Source of the DNA: Alphaproteobacteria bacterium | GTDB lineage: Bacteria; Pseudomonadota; Alphaproteobacteria; UBA8366; GCA-2717185 | Reading direction: 5' to 3' | Assembly: GCA_040905865.1 (NCBI GenBank) | Contig: JBBDQU010000045.1 | Coordinates: forward strand, 46,285-110,284 | Length of the DNA stretch: 64,000 nucleotides | Part shown: positions 8,600 through 17,137 of the stretch, piece after piece | Numbering within the stretch: position 1 is the first letter of the stretch | How the letters are laid out: every line of letters starts with the position of its first letter | Position numbers and translations under genes: made by a program | Notes under the pieces: model-generated | Told to the model about the DNA's origin: nothing | Seen by the model: only the letters and a program-made list of their open reading frames with translations | The model's database searches: none

Positions 8600-9505
8600 C
8601 TATGACCGGTTCTTTTCCTGGGCGCGGACGCGCTCGCGATAGGCGACATAAACGCCGCTGGCGACGATGATGGCGGCGCCGACCCAGGTCCAGCTGTCGG
8701 GGAAATCGCCGAAGAAGAAATAGCCCAGGACGGTCGCGCCGATGAGCTGCCCATAGGCGAAGGGAGCGGTGATCGCGGCGGGGGCGTATTGCAGCGCCTT
8801 GATGACCAGATACTGGACCGCGCCGCCAATGCCGCCCAGCAGGACGAACCCCAGCGCATGCAGCCATTCGCGCGGCGCTTCGAAATAGAACGGGACGACG
8901 GCGCTGGTAATCAGCGTCCCCGCCAGCGCGGTGTACAGGATCAGCGTGTCCGGCGCGTCGACCGCGACCAGCTTGCGGGTCAGGATCTGGTAGAAGGCGA
9001 AAGATGTCGCGGAGACCAGCACCAGCATTTCGCCGGTCGCGATCGACGCGCCGTCCGGGCGGATGATGATCAGCGCGCCGGCGAACCCCACCAGCACGGC
9101 GGCCCAGCGGCGCGGTCCGACCCGCTCGCCCAGCAGCGGCATGGACAGGGCGGTGACGATCAGCGGCGCGGTGAAGCTGACCGATGACGCGGTCGCCAGC
9201 GGGATCAGGGACAGCGCGACGATGTAACAGCCGTTGGAGGCGAACATGGTCACCGAGCGGGCGAATTGCACCAGGGGCCGGGTGGTGACAAAGACGCGCC
9301 AGCCCCGGCGCGGCATGAACAGCAGCAGCATGATCAGGAAATGCCCGGCGAACCGCGCCCAGACGACCTGTTGCAACGGGTATTCCGTGGCCAGCATCTT
9401 GGCGATCGTGTTCATGACCGGCATCAGCGCCACGGCGAGGCACATGAACAGGATTCCATGCAGCGTGTTCTGGCGCACGGCGGTAAAGGCGGCATAGGGC
9501 AGCAT
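8600..9505 (-). CDS. EamA/DMT superfamily transporter
   Basis: About 300 residues with ten predicted membrane helices in two EamA repeats (roughly 14-145 and 155-290), ending in a short basic tail. The family exports amino acids, metabolites or drugs, or imports small solutes; substrate unknown. I place the start at the ATG at 9505, just before the first helix. An in-frame ATG at 9565 would add 20 polar residues, and neither start has a clear ribosome binding site. It converges with the Rieske beta gene and diverges from the ATP-grasp-like gene. Confidence 0.85.
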   Translation of the reverse strand: MLPYAAFTAVRQNTLHGILFMCLAVALMPVMNTIAKMLATEYPLQQVVWARFAGHFLIMLLLFMPRRGWRVFVTTRPLVQFARSVTMFASNGCYIVALSLIPLATASSVSFTAPLIVTALSMPLLGERVGPRRWAAVLVGFAGALIIIRPDGASIATGEMLVLVSATSFAFYQILTRKLVAVDAPDTLILYTALAGTLITSAVVPFYFEAPREWLHALGFVLLGGIGGAVQYLVIKALQYAPAAITAPFAYGQLIGATVLGYFFFGDFPDSWTWVGAAIIVASGVYVAYRERVRAQEKNRS

Positions 9506-9674
9506 TTTCGGCACGCTTCGGTCAGACCTGCTGCGGGAGAAGGGGCCGGCCCCTTGTTTCAACATGGCGTTGCCGGGTCAAGCGATTTTGTGGTCGTTGC
9601 CCGCCGCCGCTGCGGGGGCTACAAATATCCGGCTGCCGTATTCCTTGAAACGCGGCGACAGAGTGGGGTGGCGA

Positions 9675-10628
9675 ATGCCGATCCGGGAAGCCGATCCGTG
9701 GCGCATGCAGTATTTCGAGGGGGTGGACTGCCCCGAGGACGTCAATGTTCCGACCGAGGACGGCGACGCCTGGCTGTGGTATCCGGAATACAAATGGGTC
9801 TACAACAAACTGGAGATTTCCGAGAGTCAGGGCTTTGCCTGCGGTCCGCACGGGCTTGAGCCGCCGTCCTTTCCCGTCTTCTCCAAGCCGGTCTTCAACA
9901 TGCGCGGCATGGGGACCGGCAGCCGCGTCATGCGCAACCTGACCGACTACAAGACGCATCAGAAACCCGGTCATTTCTGGACGACCCTGCTGGAAGGCGA
10001 GCATGTTTCGACCGATGTCGCGGTGGTCGATGGCGAGGCGAAATGGTGGCGCCACACCACCGGCGAGCCGCTCAAGGGCGGGATGTTCGATTACTGGACC
10101 GTGCTGGCCGACAGCAAGCCGGAGATCGAGGAATATTGCGGGGACTGGCTGCGCAGGAACCTGACGGGCTATACCGGCATGGCCAATTTCGAAACCATCG
10201 GCGCGCGGATCATCGAGGCGCATCTGCGCTTCGCCGACCAGTGGCCGGACCTGTACGGCGGCCATCCCTGGGTCGATGCGCTGGTCCGGCTGTACCGCGA
10301 CGGCGTGTGGCAATACGACGATTCAGCGCGCCGCGAAGGGTACAGCGTCGTGCTGTTCGGCGCGCATAACGTCCAGTACCACCATCCGCCGCGGGACCTG
10401 ATCGACGACATCCGCGCCATGCCGGACGTTACCAGCGTGCAGGTAACCTTTCATGAGGACCGCCCGCCAGCCTGGCATTCCATGCCGCCGGGCGGTTTCC
10501 GGCTTGGCATCGTGAACTGCTGGAACCTCGAGGCCGGCATGCGGGCGCGCGAGCGGCTGGCGCTCAGCTACTGGTCGACCCAGGAATTGCGTTCCGCGCG
10601 CCGACGCCGGCCGGCCGTGGATGGCTGA
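9675..10628 (+). CDS. Unclassified protein with ATP-grasp-like motifs
   Basis: 317 residues that I cannot assign to a named family. Three stretches resemble an ATP-grasp fold in order: FPVFSKPVFNMRGMGTGS near residue 70 (the Lys-Pro and Gly-rich ATP-binding loop), LLEGEHVSTDVAVVDGEA near 105-122 (the E-G-x-x-S-x-D element), and MANFETIGARIIEAHLRF near 170-187 (like the acidic metal-binding strand with a following Arg). That reading is inference. The ATG at 9675 is preceded by GTGGGGTGG; an earlier in-frame ATG at 9564 lacks a site. Its last 8 bases overlap the start of the CocE/NonD hydrolase, which implies translational coupling. Confidence 0.65.
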   Translation: MPIREADPWRMQYFEGVDCPEDVNVPTEDGDAWLWYPEYKWVYNKLEISESQGFACGPHGLEPPSFPVFSKPVFNMRGMGTGSRVMRNLTDYKTHQKPGHFWTTLLEGEHVSTDVAVVDGEAKWWRHTTGEPLKGGMFDYWTVLADSKPEIEEYCGDWLRRNLTGYTGMANFETIGARIIEAHLRFADQWPDLYGGHPWVDALVRLYRDGVWQYDDSARREGYSVVLFGAHNVQYHHPPRDLIDDIRAMPDVTSVQVTFHEDRPPAWHSMPPGGFRLGIVNCWNLEAGMRARERLALSYWSTQELRSARRRRPAVDG

Positions 10629-12654
10629 CCGGTATCCGCCGATGGACCTGTCCACGATCGAGGAAATCGAGAACATCTGGATTCCGATGCCGGACGGCAC
10701 GAAGCTCGCCGCCCGGCTGTGGCTGCCGAAAGGACAGGGGCCGGCTCCCGCCCTGCTCGAATACCTGCCCTACCGCAAGCGCGACTTCATGCGGCTGCGC
10801 GACGAACCGATGCACCGGTATTACGCCCTGCACGGCTATGCCAGTATCCGCGTCGACCTGCGCGGCACCGGCGATTCCGAGGGTGTGCTGCATGACGAAT
10901 ACACCGCCCAGGAACATGAGGACGCGGTTGCCGTGATCGCCTGGCTGGCGGCGCAGGAATGGTGTTCGGGCGCCGTCGGCATGACCGGGATATCCTGGGG
11001 CGGATTCAACGCGCTGCAGGTCGCGGCCCTGCGGCCGCCGGCGCTGAAGGCGATCATCACGCTCTGCGCCGCCGATGACCGCTATGCCGACGACGCGCAT
11101 TACAAGGGCGGCTGCCTTTTGAACGAGAACATGCAATGGGGTTCCGTTTTCATGCATTACAACGCGCTGCCGCCGGATCCGCAGATCGTCGGCGACCGCT
11201 GGCGCGACATGTGGCGCGGCCGGATTGCCGCGTTGCAGCCGTTCCCGGCGGTCTGGATGGGGCACCCGTGGCGCGACGAATTCTGGAAACACGGCTCGGT
11301 CTGCGAGGATTTCGCCGCGGTGTCCTGTCCCGTCTACGCCATCGGCGGTTGGGCGGACGGCTATACCAATGCGGTGTCGCAACTGCTGGAAGGCCTGCCG
11401 GGCCCGCGCAAGGGGCTGATCGGCCCGTGGTCGCACGCCTTTCCGCATGACTCGGTTCCCGGCCCCTCCATCGGCTATCTGCAGGAAGCGGTGCGCTGGT
11501 GGGATCACTGGCTGAAGGGCATTGACGACGGAATCATGGACGAACCGATGCTGCGGGTCTGGGTCCAGGACAGCCTGCCGCCGCAGCCGCAATACGAGAC
11601 CCGGCCCGGCCGCTGGGTCGCGGAGGCGGACTGGCCCGACGCGAAGGCGGCGACCCGCCGTTACCATCTCGGCTGGGGTCACCTGTCCGAGGCGGAGCAC
11701 GAGACGCACGAGGTCAGCTTCAGTTCGCCGCATACCATGGGCGTGCGGGGCGGCGAATGGTGCGGTTTCGGGTCGGATGGCGAAGCGCCACGCGACCAGC
11801 GCTCGGACGATGGCGGCTCGCAATTGTTCGACAGCGATCCGCTGGCGGCGGATATCGACCTGTTCGGCGCGCCGGAACTCACCCTCGATATCAAATCGGA
11901 CAAGCCCGTGGCCTTTCTCGTCGCGCGGCTGTGCGACGTGCATCCCGATGGCACGTCCGGGCGAATATCCTTTGGCATCCTCAACCTGACCCATCGCGAC
12001 AGCCACGAATTCCCGTCGCCGCTGGAACCGGGGACATGGTACCGCGTCACGCTGAAGCTGGATGACCTGGGGCAGGCCGTCCCGGCCGGGCACCGGCTGC
12101 GGCTGGCCCTGTCCACGGGGTACTGGCCGATGATCTGGCCGGCGCCGGAAACGGCGATCCTGACCGTGCGGACGGGGACCGGGTTTCTCGATCTTCCGGT
12201 CCGGCCGGATCGTGATGACGATGCCGGATTACGGCCGTTTGGGGAGCCTGTTGCCGCGCCGGGCGCGCAGCAGAAGAAGCTGTCCCATATGGACATGCGC
12301 CGGCGGGTCGAGATCGACCTGACCACGAACGAGATGGTCTATACGCTGCGCGGCGATGGCGGTGAACTGGGCGGCGCGGCGCTGGCCCGGCTTGAGGATA
12401 TCGACCTCGACATCGGCTTCACGATGATGAAGCGCTACCGGATCGTCGAGGACGATCCGCTGTCGGCGCAGACGGAACTGGTGCAGAGCGCCACCCTGCG
12501 GCGCGACGACTGGTCGATCCGGGTGGACTGCCGCACGCGGCTGTCCGTAACCGCGGATGCCTTCCAGTTTTCCGGCGATGTGGAGGCTTTCGACGGCGGC
12601 GCGCCGTTCGAATCACGGCACTGGACAGTGGCGATTCCCCGCAAGCTATTGTGA
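10621..12654 (+). CDS. CocE/NonD family hydrolase
   Basis: 677-residue alpha/beta hydrolase with a C-terminal jelly-roll domain (about 360-550), the architecture of cocaine esterase, X-Pro dipeptidyl peptidase and NonD relatives. The triad is visible as S125 (GISWGGF), D246 (GWADGY) and H272 (GPWSHAF), with the oxyanion-region RGTGDSEG at 81-88. A region past residue 550 is longer than in minimal CocE. The substrate is an ester or amide of unknown kind. It overlaps the ATP-grasp-like gene by 8 nt (ATGGCTGA); a second ATG at 10642 is a possible alternative start. Confidence 0.9.
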   Translation: MADRYPPMDLSTIEEIENIWIPMPDGTKLAARLWLPKGQGPAPALLEYLPYRKRDFMRLRDEPMHRYYALHGYASIRVDLRGTGDSEGVLHDEYTAQEHEDAVAVIAWLAAQEWCSGAVGMTGISWGGFNALQVAALRPPALKAIITLCAADDRYADDAHYKGGCLLNENMQWGSVFMHYNALPPDPQIVGDRWRDMWRGRIAALQPFPAVWMGHPWRDEFWKHGSVCEDFAAVSCPVYAIGGWADGYTNAVSQLLEGLPGPRKGLIGPWSHAFPHDSVPGPSIGYLQEAVRWWDHWLKGIDDGIMDEPMLRVWVQDSLPPQPQYETRPGRWVAEADWPDAKAATRRYHLGWGHLSEAEHETHEVSFSSPHTMGVRGGEWCGFGSDGEAPRDQRSDDGGSQLFDSDPLAADIDLFGAPELTLDIKSDKPVAFLVARLCDVHPDGTSGRISFGILNLTHRDSHEFPSPLEPGTWYRVTLKLDDLGQAVPAGHRLRLALSTGYWPMIWPAPETAILTVRTGTGFLDLPVRPDRDDDAGLRPFGEPVAAPGAQQKKLSHMDMRRRVEIDLTTNEMVYTLRGDGGELGGAALARLEDIDLDIGFTMMKRYRIVEDDPLSAQTELVQSATLRRDDWSIRVDCRTRLSVTADAFQFSGDVEAFDGGAPFESRHWTVAIPRKLL

Positions 12655-12665
12655 CGCGCGGCACA

Positions 12666-12802
12666 GATCAGATCGTATCTGGTTGGATCGCCAGAGGCGA
12701 TTCAACCAAATACGTGAATCTGATCTATCTTATTGAAGATATAGCACCTTCACAGGATAGAATGGAACCTGATGCGGTTCCATTCTATCCTGATGTGCTA
12801 TA
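12666..12802 (+). repeat. Dispersed two-hairpin repeat, copy 1
   Basis: About 137 bp between two convergent genes. Hairpin A spans 12666-12725 (GATCAGATC arm to GAATCTGATC arm, with a tight loop after GGTTGGATCGCC). A TATCTTATTGAA linker follows. Hairpin B has an outer stem ATAGCAC (12741-12747) with GTGCTAT (12795-12801) and a perfect 16-bp inner stem (12754-12769 with 12776-12791). A second copy in inverse orientation lies at 44686-44823, with paired compensatory changes. The stop codon of the ATP-grasp ligase (12798-12800) lies inside the right end. Confidence 0.9.
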
Positions 12803-13820
12803 GCCGGGTGATGGCGGCGTCGACGATCATTTCCAGCATATGCGGGTAGGCGATTCCGGCGAAGGACGCCATGAAGGCGAGCTTGCCGTCATTCGCCCAG
12901 GCCGGGTTGGGGTTGACCTCCATCAGCTTCGGCCGCCCGTCGTCGGCGCAGCGGAAATCGAACCGCCCGTAATCCTGCAGGCCCAGCCGTCCGAACAGCG
13001 TGCCGGCCCAGCCGGTCAGCCGCGCGGCGGTGGCCGCATCGATAGCGGCCCTGCGGAAGGCGATCTTCGTCCAGTAGGGCGAATCCGGGTCGGCCTTCGA
13101 TTCGAAGGATAGGATCGGGTTCAGCCCGGCGGGCAGTTGGGAGAAGTCCACTTCCAGCGGCGGCAGCGCGGTCAGGGTATCCGCCGGATTGCCGATCAAT
13201 CCGACGCCGTATTCCGGTCCCGGCAGGTATTCCTGCCACAGCACGTCGTGCCCTGGGAGGGTATCGTGCAGGAAGGCGAGGTAACGGCGCGCCTCGTCGT
13301 CGTTTCGGACCACCGCGTCTTTGGTGATGCCGACGCTGCCATCGGCGGTATTCGGTTTCAGCAGCGCCGGATAGAATCCGGGCAGCGTCTGGAAACCCTT
13401 TTCGGCCGGCATCCAGGCTTCGCGCGGCACCTCGATGCCGATTGCCTCCGCAAGCAGGCGGACGACCTGTTTGTCGAAGCACAGCACCATCGCCTGCGGC
13501 GAGGCGCCCGTATAGGGAATGCCGTGGAGCTCCAGCCAGGCCGGCAGGTTCAGTTCCCGCGTCGGCCGGTTGTTGACGCCGGTGTCGCAGAAGTTGACCA
13601 CCAGGTCGGGCCGGTCGGCCGTCAGCCGCTCGAACAGCCCGTCATGGTCGTTGTACACGGTAATGCAAAACCGGTTCAGGCTTTCCAGCGCCGCGACCAT
13701 GGCGGCATGCGCGGCGAGGTCTTCGGGCCCGTAGGCGGCGCCCAGCTTGGTCGGGTCGCTGGCCTTGTGATCGCCGGTGATGACGGCGAGTTTCCGGAAC
13801 GATGCGGGATCCTTCTGCAT
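12798..13820 (-). CDS. D-alanine-D-alanine ligase-like ATP-grasp protein
   Basis: 340 residues of the ATP-grasp superfamily, close in layout to D-Ala-D-Ala ligases. It has an N-terminal pre-grasp domain with NFCDTGVNNRPTRE and GIPYTGAS, an ATP-binding Lys in PALLKPNTADGSVGI, WQEYLPGPEYGVGL, and the metal-binding GRFDFR..PKLMEVNPNP end. The true Ddl sits in the dcw cluster in most bacteria, so this is probably a paralogue ligating another amino acid or peptide. The ATG at 13820 lies 47 bp after the ACR3 gene; the longer open frame upstream is antisense-free overlap only. Its stop falls in the repeat. Confidence 0.85.
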   Translation of the reverse strand: MQKDPASFRKLAVITGDHKASDPTKLGAAYGPEDLAAHAAMVAALESLNRFCITVYNDHDGLFERLTADRPDLVVNFCDTGVNNRPTRELNLPAWLELHGIPYTGASPQAMVLCFDKQVVRLLAEAIGIEVPREAWMPAEKGFQTLPGFYPALLKPNTADGSVGITKDAVVRNDDEARRYLAFLHDTLPGHDVLWQEYLPGPEYGVGLIGNPADTLTALPPLEVDFSQLPAGLNPILSFESKADPDSPYWTKIAFRRAAIDAATAARLTGWAGTLFGRLGLQDYGRFDFRCADDGRPKLMEVNPNPAWANDGKLAFMASFAGIAYPHMLEMIVDAAITRL

Positions 13821-13867
13821 GGCGCGACAATACCGGCGCGCCGCCGCATGTACAGCGGGGAATCCGG

Positions 13868-14941
13868 TCAACTGCCGGGAAAATGTGCCCGTGTGCGGTT
13901 GGCGAAGGCGACCAGCGACAGCATGACCGGCACCTCGACCAGCACGCCGACGACGGTGGTCAGCGCCGCGCCCGAGGACAGGCCGAACAGGCTGATCGCG
14001 ACCGCCACCGCCAGTTCGAAGAAGTTCGACGTGCCGATCAGGGCGCAGGGCGCCGCCACGTTGAACGGCACCTTCCACAGATAGGCCGCGCCATAGGCGA
14101 TGACGAAGATACCGTAGGACTGGATGATCAGCGGCGCGGCGATCAGCGCGATCAGCACCGGCCGGTCGAGGATGACCTGCCCCTGGAATCCGAACAGCAG
14201 CACCACCGTGGCCAGCAGCCCGGAAACCGATACCGGCTTGATCGTCCCGGTGAATTTCTCCACCGCCGCGGCGCCGGATTCGCCCCGCGCCGCATGGCTG
14301 ACCAGCCAGCGCCGGGTGACGATACCGGCGGCAAGCGGGATGACGACATAGAGACCGACCGACAGCAGCAGCGTTTCCCAGGGCACCACAATGCTGGTGA
14401 CGCCCAGCAGCAGCGCGACCAGGGGCGCGAAGGCGAAGATCATGATGACGTCGTTCAGCGACACCTGGACCAGCGTGTAGGTGGCATCGCCACGCGTGAG
14501 CTGCGACCACACGAAAACCATCGCCGTACAGGGGGCCGCGCCCAGCAGGATCAGCCCGGCGATATACTGTTCCGCGTCGGCGGGGGCGATCAGGTCGGCG
14601 AACAGGATTTCGAAGAACAGCACGCCCAGCGCCGCCATGGTGAAGGGCTTGACCAGCCAGTTGACCAGAATGGTGATGACCATCCCCTTGGGCCGGTCGC
14701 CGATGCTGCGCAGGCTGGCGAAGTCGACATTCACCATCATCGGATAGACCATCGCCCAGATCAGCACCGCGACCACCAGGTTGACCGAGGCGTATTCCAG
14801 CTTCGCCAGCACATCGAACAATCCGGGCACGAGACTGCCCAGCCCGATCCCGGCGGCGATGCACAGGGCGACCCAGACCGACAGCCATTTTTCAAAGAAT
14901 CCGATGCCGGCCGGCGCGGCGGCTGTCATATTTGTAGTCAT
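13868..14941 (-). CDS. acr3: ACR3 family arsenite efflux permease
   Basis: 357 residues with about ten membrane helices. The ACR3 signature [13 protein letters not shown] near residue 160 carries the conserved Cys essential for As(III) transport, followed by [11 protein letters not shown]; an N-terminal helix begins after about 12 residues. It extrudes arsenite using the proton-motive force at the inner membrane. arsR lies 152 bp upstream on the same strand with a palindromic operator. No arsC or arsenite methylase is present here, so the pair would handle arsenite only, or rely on a reductase elsewhere. Confidence 0.95.
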   Translation of the reverse strand: MTTNMTAAAPAGIGFFEKWLSVWVALCIAAGIGLGSLVPGLFDVLAKLEYASVNLVVAVLIWAMVYPMMVNVDFASLRSIGDRPKGMVITILVNWLVKPFTMAALGVLFFEILFADLIAPADAEQYIAGLILLGAAPCTAMVFVWSQLTRGDATYTLVQVSLNDVIMIFAFAPLVALLLGVTSIVVPWETLLLSVGLYVVIPLAAGIVTRRWLVSHAARGESGAAAVEKFTGTIKPVSVSGLLATVVLLFGFQGQVILDRPVLIALIAAPLIIQSYGIFVIAYGAAYLWKVPFNVAAPCALIGTSNFFELAVAVAISLFGLSSGAALTTVVGVLVEVPVMLSLVAFANRTRAHFPGS

Positions 14942-15093
14942 ATGCGGTGTGCTTTCCCTGGGCAGGTGGCGGTCAGGCGGGCGCGCCGGGTCGGGCGAAT
15001 TCTTCCCGGTGCGTCGGGCGCGGGTCGGTGGCGGCGTTTCGGTCGCCGAGAAACAGGACGATTATCGATTCAATATTCATGTGTCGGGTTTTT

Positions 15094-15426
15094 TCAGCAA
15101 GAAGTGACGATATCGCGCAGCAACGGGGCGCACAGTTCAGGCTGCCCCCCGCAGCAGTCTTCCATCAGAAACCGCAGCAATGCCCTCATGCTGTCCAGGT
15201 CGGCAAAATAGCGGATGCTCCGCCCTTCCCGGACGCCCCGGATCAGGCCGGCGCGCTCCAGAATGCCCAGATTGGCGGACATCGTATTCTGGCGCACCCC
15301 CAGCCGTTCGGCGATGTCACCGGCGCACAGTCCTTCGGGTTCGGCCTTCATCAACAGTCGGAAGACATCCAGCCGGGTTCCCTGCGACAGCGCGGACAGC
15401 GCATCGAGGGTCTGCGTTTTATCCAT
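15094..15426 (-). CDS. arsR: ArsR family metalloid-responsive repressor
   Basis: 110-residue winged-helix repressor. The HTH is in DIAERLGVRQNTMSANLGILERAGLI, followed by the wing REGRSIRYFAD. Cysteines cluster in the C-terminal part (DCCGGQPELC, plus a terminal Cys), and another Cys lies before the HTH (GLCAGD). The classic helix-3 CVC site is not present, so As(III) sensing probably uses the C-terminal cysteines, as in some ArsR subtypes. I chose the ATG at 15426 over a TTG at 15462 because the upstream segment is the operator/promoter. It is followed by acr3. Confidence 0.9.
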   Translation of the reverse strand: MDKTQTLDALSALSQGTRLDVFRLLMKAEPEGLCAGDIAERLGVRQNTMSANLGILERAGLIRGVREGRSIRYFADLDSMRALLRFLMEDCCGGQPELCAPLLRDIVTSC

Positions 15427-15462
15427 ATATCCAGAAAACACGATATATGGATGCATTGTCAA
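15422..15462 (-). promoter_or_regulatory. Candidate arsR promoter and ArsR operator
   Basis: Two perfect 10-bp inverted arms, TCCATATATC (15422-15431) and GATATATGGA (15442-15451), are separated by 10 bp. The proximal arm covers the arsR start codon. TTGACA lies at 15462-15457 as a likely -35 box; the -10 would fall between the arms. This arrangement would let ArsR block both promoter and start, the usual autoregulation in ars operons. Confidence 0.65.
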
Positions 15463-15519
15463 GCGACGTTTTTATGCCGGCGGCTCCGGCGAGCCGCCGG
15501 CCAACCGGGGCCGTCCCGG

Positions 15520-15795
15520 TCAGTAATCCTGCAGGTCGTCGGTTGCGATGGTTATCGGCGTGCCCGGCGTGGCGTCAATGGCGGCATGCTTTTCCGCGGC
15601 AAGGCGTTCCAGTTCCGCCTTGTTGTCCATCAGCAGGCCCCAGTATTCATGGAAATCGCCGGACGCGGTGGCGTTGTAGCGGCGCTCGAACACTTCCCGG
15701 TCAATCGTGACCCTGTAGCGGCGCAGATCGTGTTTTGCGTAAAGCGAGAGTTCTTCGTCGCTGAATGAATACTCGCCATCGGTGAGAAATTTCAT
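15520..15795 (-). CDS. Small conserved-looking protein, function unknown
   Basis: 91 residues, acidic and probably soluble, with no signal peptide or membrane helix. It opens with MKFLTDGEYSFSDEELSLYA and has a Lys/Glu-rich helix in the second half (NKAELERLAAEKHAAI). I do not recognise the family. Translation is well supported by AGGAAAGGGAC about 7 nt before the ATG. It sits upstream of arsR in the same direction, 94 bp away, and is divergent from the OsmC-like gene. The ArsR operator lies in that 94-bp gap. Confidence 0.7.
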   Translation of the reverse strand: MKFLTDGEYSFSDEELSLYAKHDLRRYRVTIDREVFERRYNATASGDFHEYWGLLMDNKAELERLAAEKHAAIDATPGTPITIATDDLQDY

Positions 15796-15981
15796 CGGTG
15801 CTGTCCCTTTCCTAAAGTTCGATTGCCGGCCGAGCGGTACGGCATCACCGGTATGAACGGACGGTTGCCCGGCACGGTTCCCCGAATATCCGGCTGCGGC
15901 GCCGCCATTTATTCATCGGGTCGATGCGTATAATCTTTTCCGCAACAAAGTCGCCGCGCCTGATCCCGGGGAGAAATCGCC

Positions 15982-17130
15982 GTGCCATTCGACAAAGCTT
16001 CCGATGAATTTCTGCAGGAGACCGGGCCGCTGGCGATAGACGCGGCGGCCGCCTGCGCCGGCCTGGAACCACCGCCCGACGGATTCGAACGGATCTGGGC
16101 CGCCTTCGACCCGCTGGAGGTGATGCAGAAACGCGGGCAGGTTTTCCGCCCGGCTGCGGATGAGGCCTGGCAACTGCTCTGCGACGAGGGGCCGGGGCTG
16201 GGCGGCACCGACTGGGCGCCGCCGCCGCTGGCCTGGTTCGCCGCCGGGATGGCGTGTTCCGTTGCCGGGGCTGTCGCCGAGAAAGCCGCCGCACAGGGCA
16301 TTCCCGCGTCGGCGCTGTCGGTCGACATGACCAATCACTACAGCCTCAGCGGCTCGATCCTGCAAGGGACGATGGAAGGCACGGGGCTGAACCCCGATGT
16401 CGCGGTTTCGATCAGGGACCTGCCGAAGCGGGCGGTCTCCGCGCTGGCGCTGGAGGCGGTATCCGGGTCGCTGGCCGGCTACCTGATGCGCAGCGCCTTC
16501 ATAAGCGAGTTCAGCCTGGTATCGCACGGCGCGCCGGTACCGCTGGACCCGCCCGGCTGCGGACTTGCGGTCGGCATCGATGTCCTGCCCGCCGCGCCGC
16601 TGTCGGCGGTCGGCACCTCCTGCATCGTCAAGAGCGGGTTGCGGCCGGACGATCCGACATTCGTCCAGACCGGCGGTTCGGGGCTGGATGCGGTGCAGAA
16701 CCGCCGCAACCGGGTATCCGCCACCGCGCGGGTCACGGCGGACGGCGCGATTGTCGGCGAAACCGGCATCGCGCGGCCGAAAGCCGGGGTTTTCGCCTGG
16801 CGGGGGTCCTCCGATGCGGGGTCGCCCACCGCGCCGTCCAGCGCCGTGCTGCTTGCCGCCGGAATCGGATTCTGTTTCATGACCCAGCTTGGCCGCTATG
16901 CGGCGGCAATGAAACGCCCGGTGCACGACTACCGCATGATCCAGGCCATCGACATTCCCCTGCCCGGCGCCGCGCCGGAAGCAGCGCCGGTCATCGGCAC
17001 CGTGCTGTATCTGAACCCGGACGAACCGGATCCGGAATACGCCCGCGATGTCATGCATTCCGCCAAACGCACCTGCTTCCTGCATTCGACATTGCAGAGC
17101 GAACTGCGCTGCCGGGTGACGGCGGCATAG
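15982..17130 (+). CDS. OsmC-like protein, long form
   Basis: 382 residues starting at GTG (15982), with GGGGAGA about 7 nt upstream. The C-terminal part has AAGIGFCFMTQLGRYAAAMKRPVHDY and ends with SAKRTCFLHSTLQ, matching the two-cysteine layout of OsmC/Ohr proteins (a Cys in the long helix and one near the C-terminus). An earlier region around residues 75-145 looks like a second, degenerate alpha/beta half. OsmC proteins reduce organic peroxides, and length well above the usual 140-180 suggests a duplicated or extended relative. Assignment is moderate. It converges with the SLC13 permease, 7 bp away. Confidence 0.65.
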   Translation: MPFDKASDEFLQETGPLAIDAAAACAGLEPPPDGFERIWAAFDPLEVMQKRGQVFRPAADEAWQLLCDEGPGLGGTDWAPPPLAWFAAGMACSVAGAVAEKAAAQGIPASALSVDMTNHYSLSGSILQGTMEGTGLNPDVAVSIRDLPKRAVSALALEAVSGSLAGYLMRSAFISEFSLVSHGAPVPLDPPGCGLAVGIDVLPAAPLSAVGTSCIVKSGLRPDDPTFVQTGGSGLDAVQNRRNRVSATARVTADGAIVGETGIARPKAGVFAWRGSSDAGSPTAPSSAVLLAAGIGFCFMTQLGRYAAAMKRPVHDYRMIQAIDIPLPGAAPEAAPVIGTVLYLNPDEPDPEYARDVMHSAKRTCFLHSTLQSELRCRVTAA

Positions 17131-17137
17131 GAATCGA

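Noticed and set aside
12798..14888. ATP-grasp ligase frame extended through the ACR3 gene
   Set aside because: The extension is an alternative frame of acr3; the ligase N-terminus fits the ATG at 13820.
14973..15080. A possible 35-codon ORF between arsR and acr3
   Set aside because: No ribosome binding site and no similarity; composition matches non-coding sequence.
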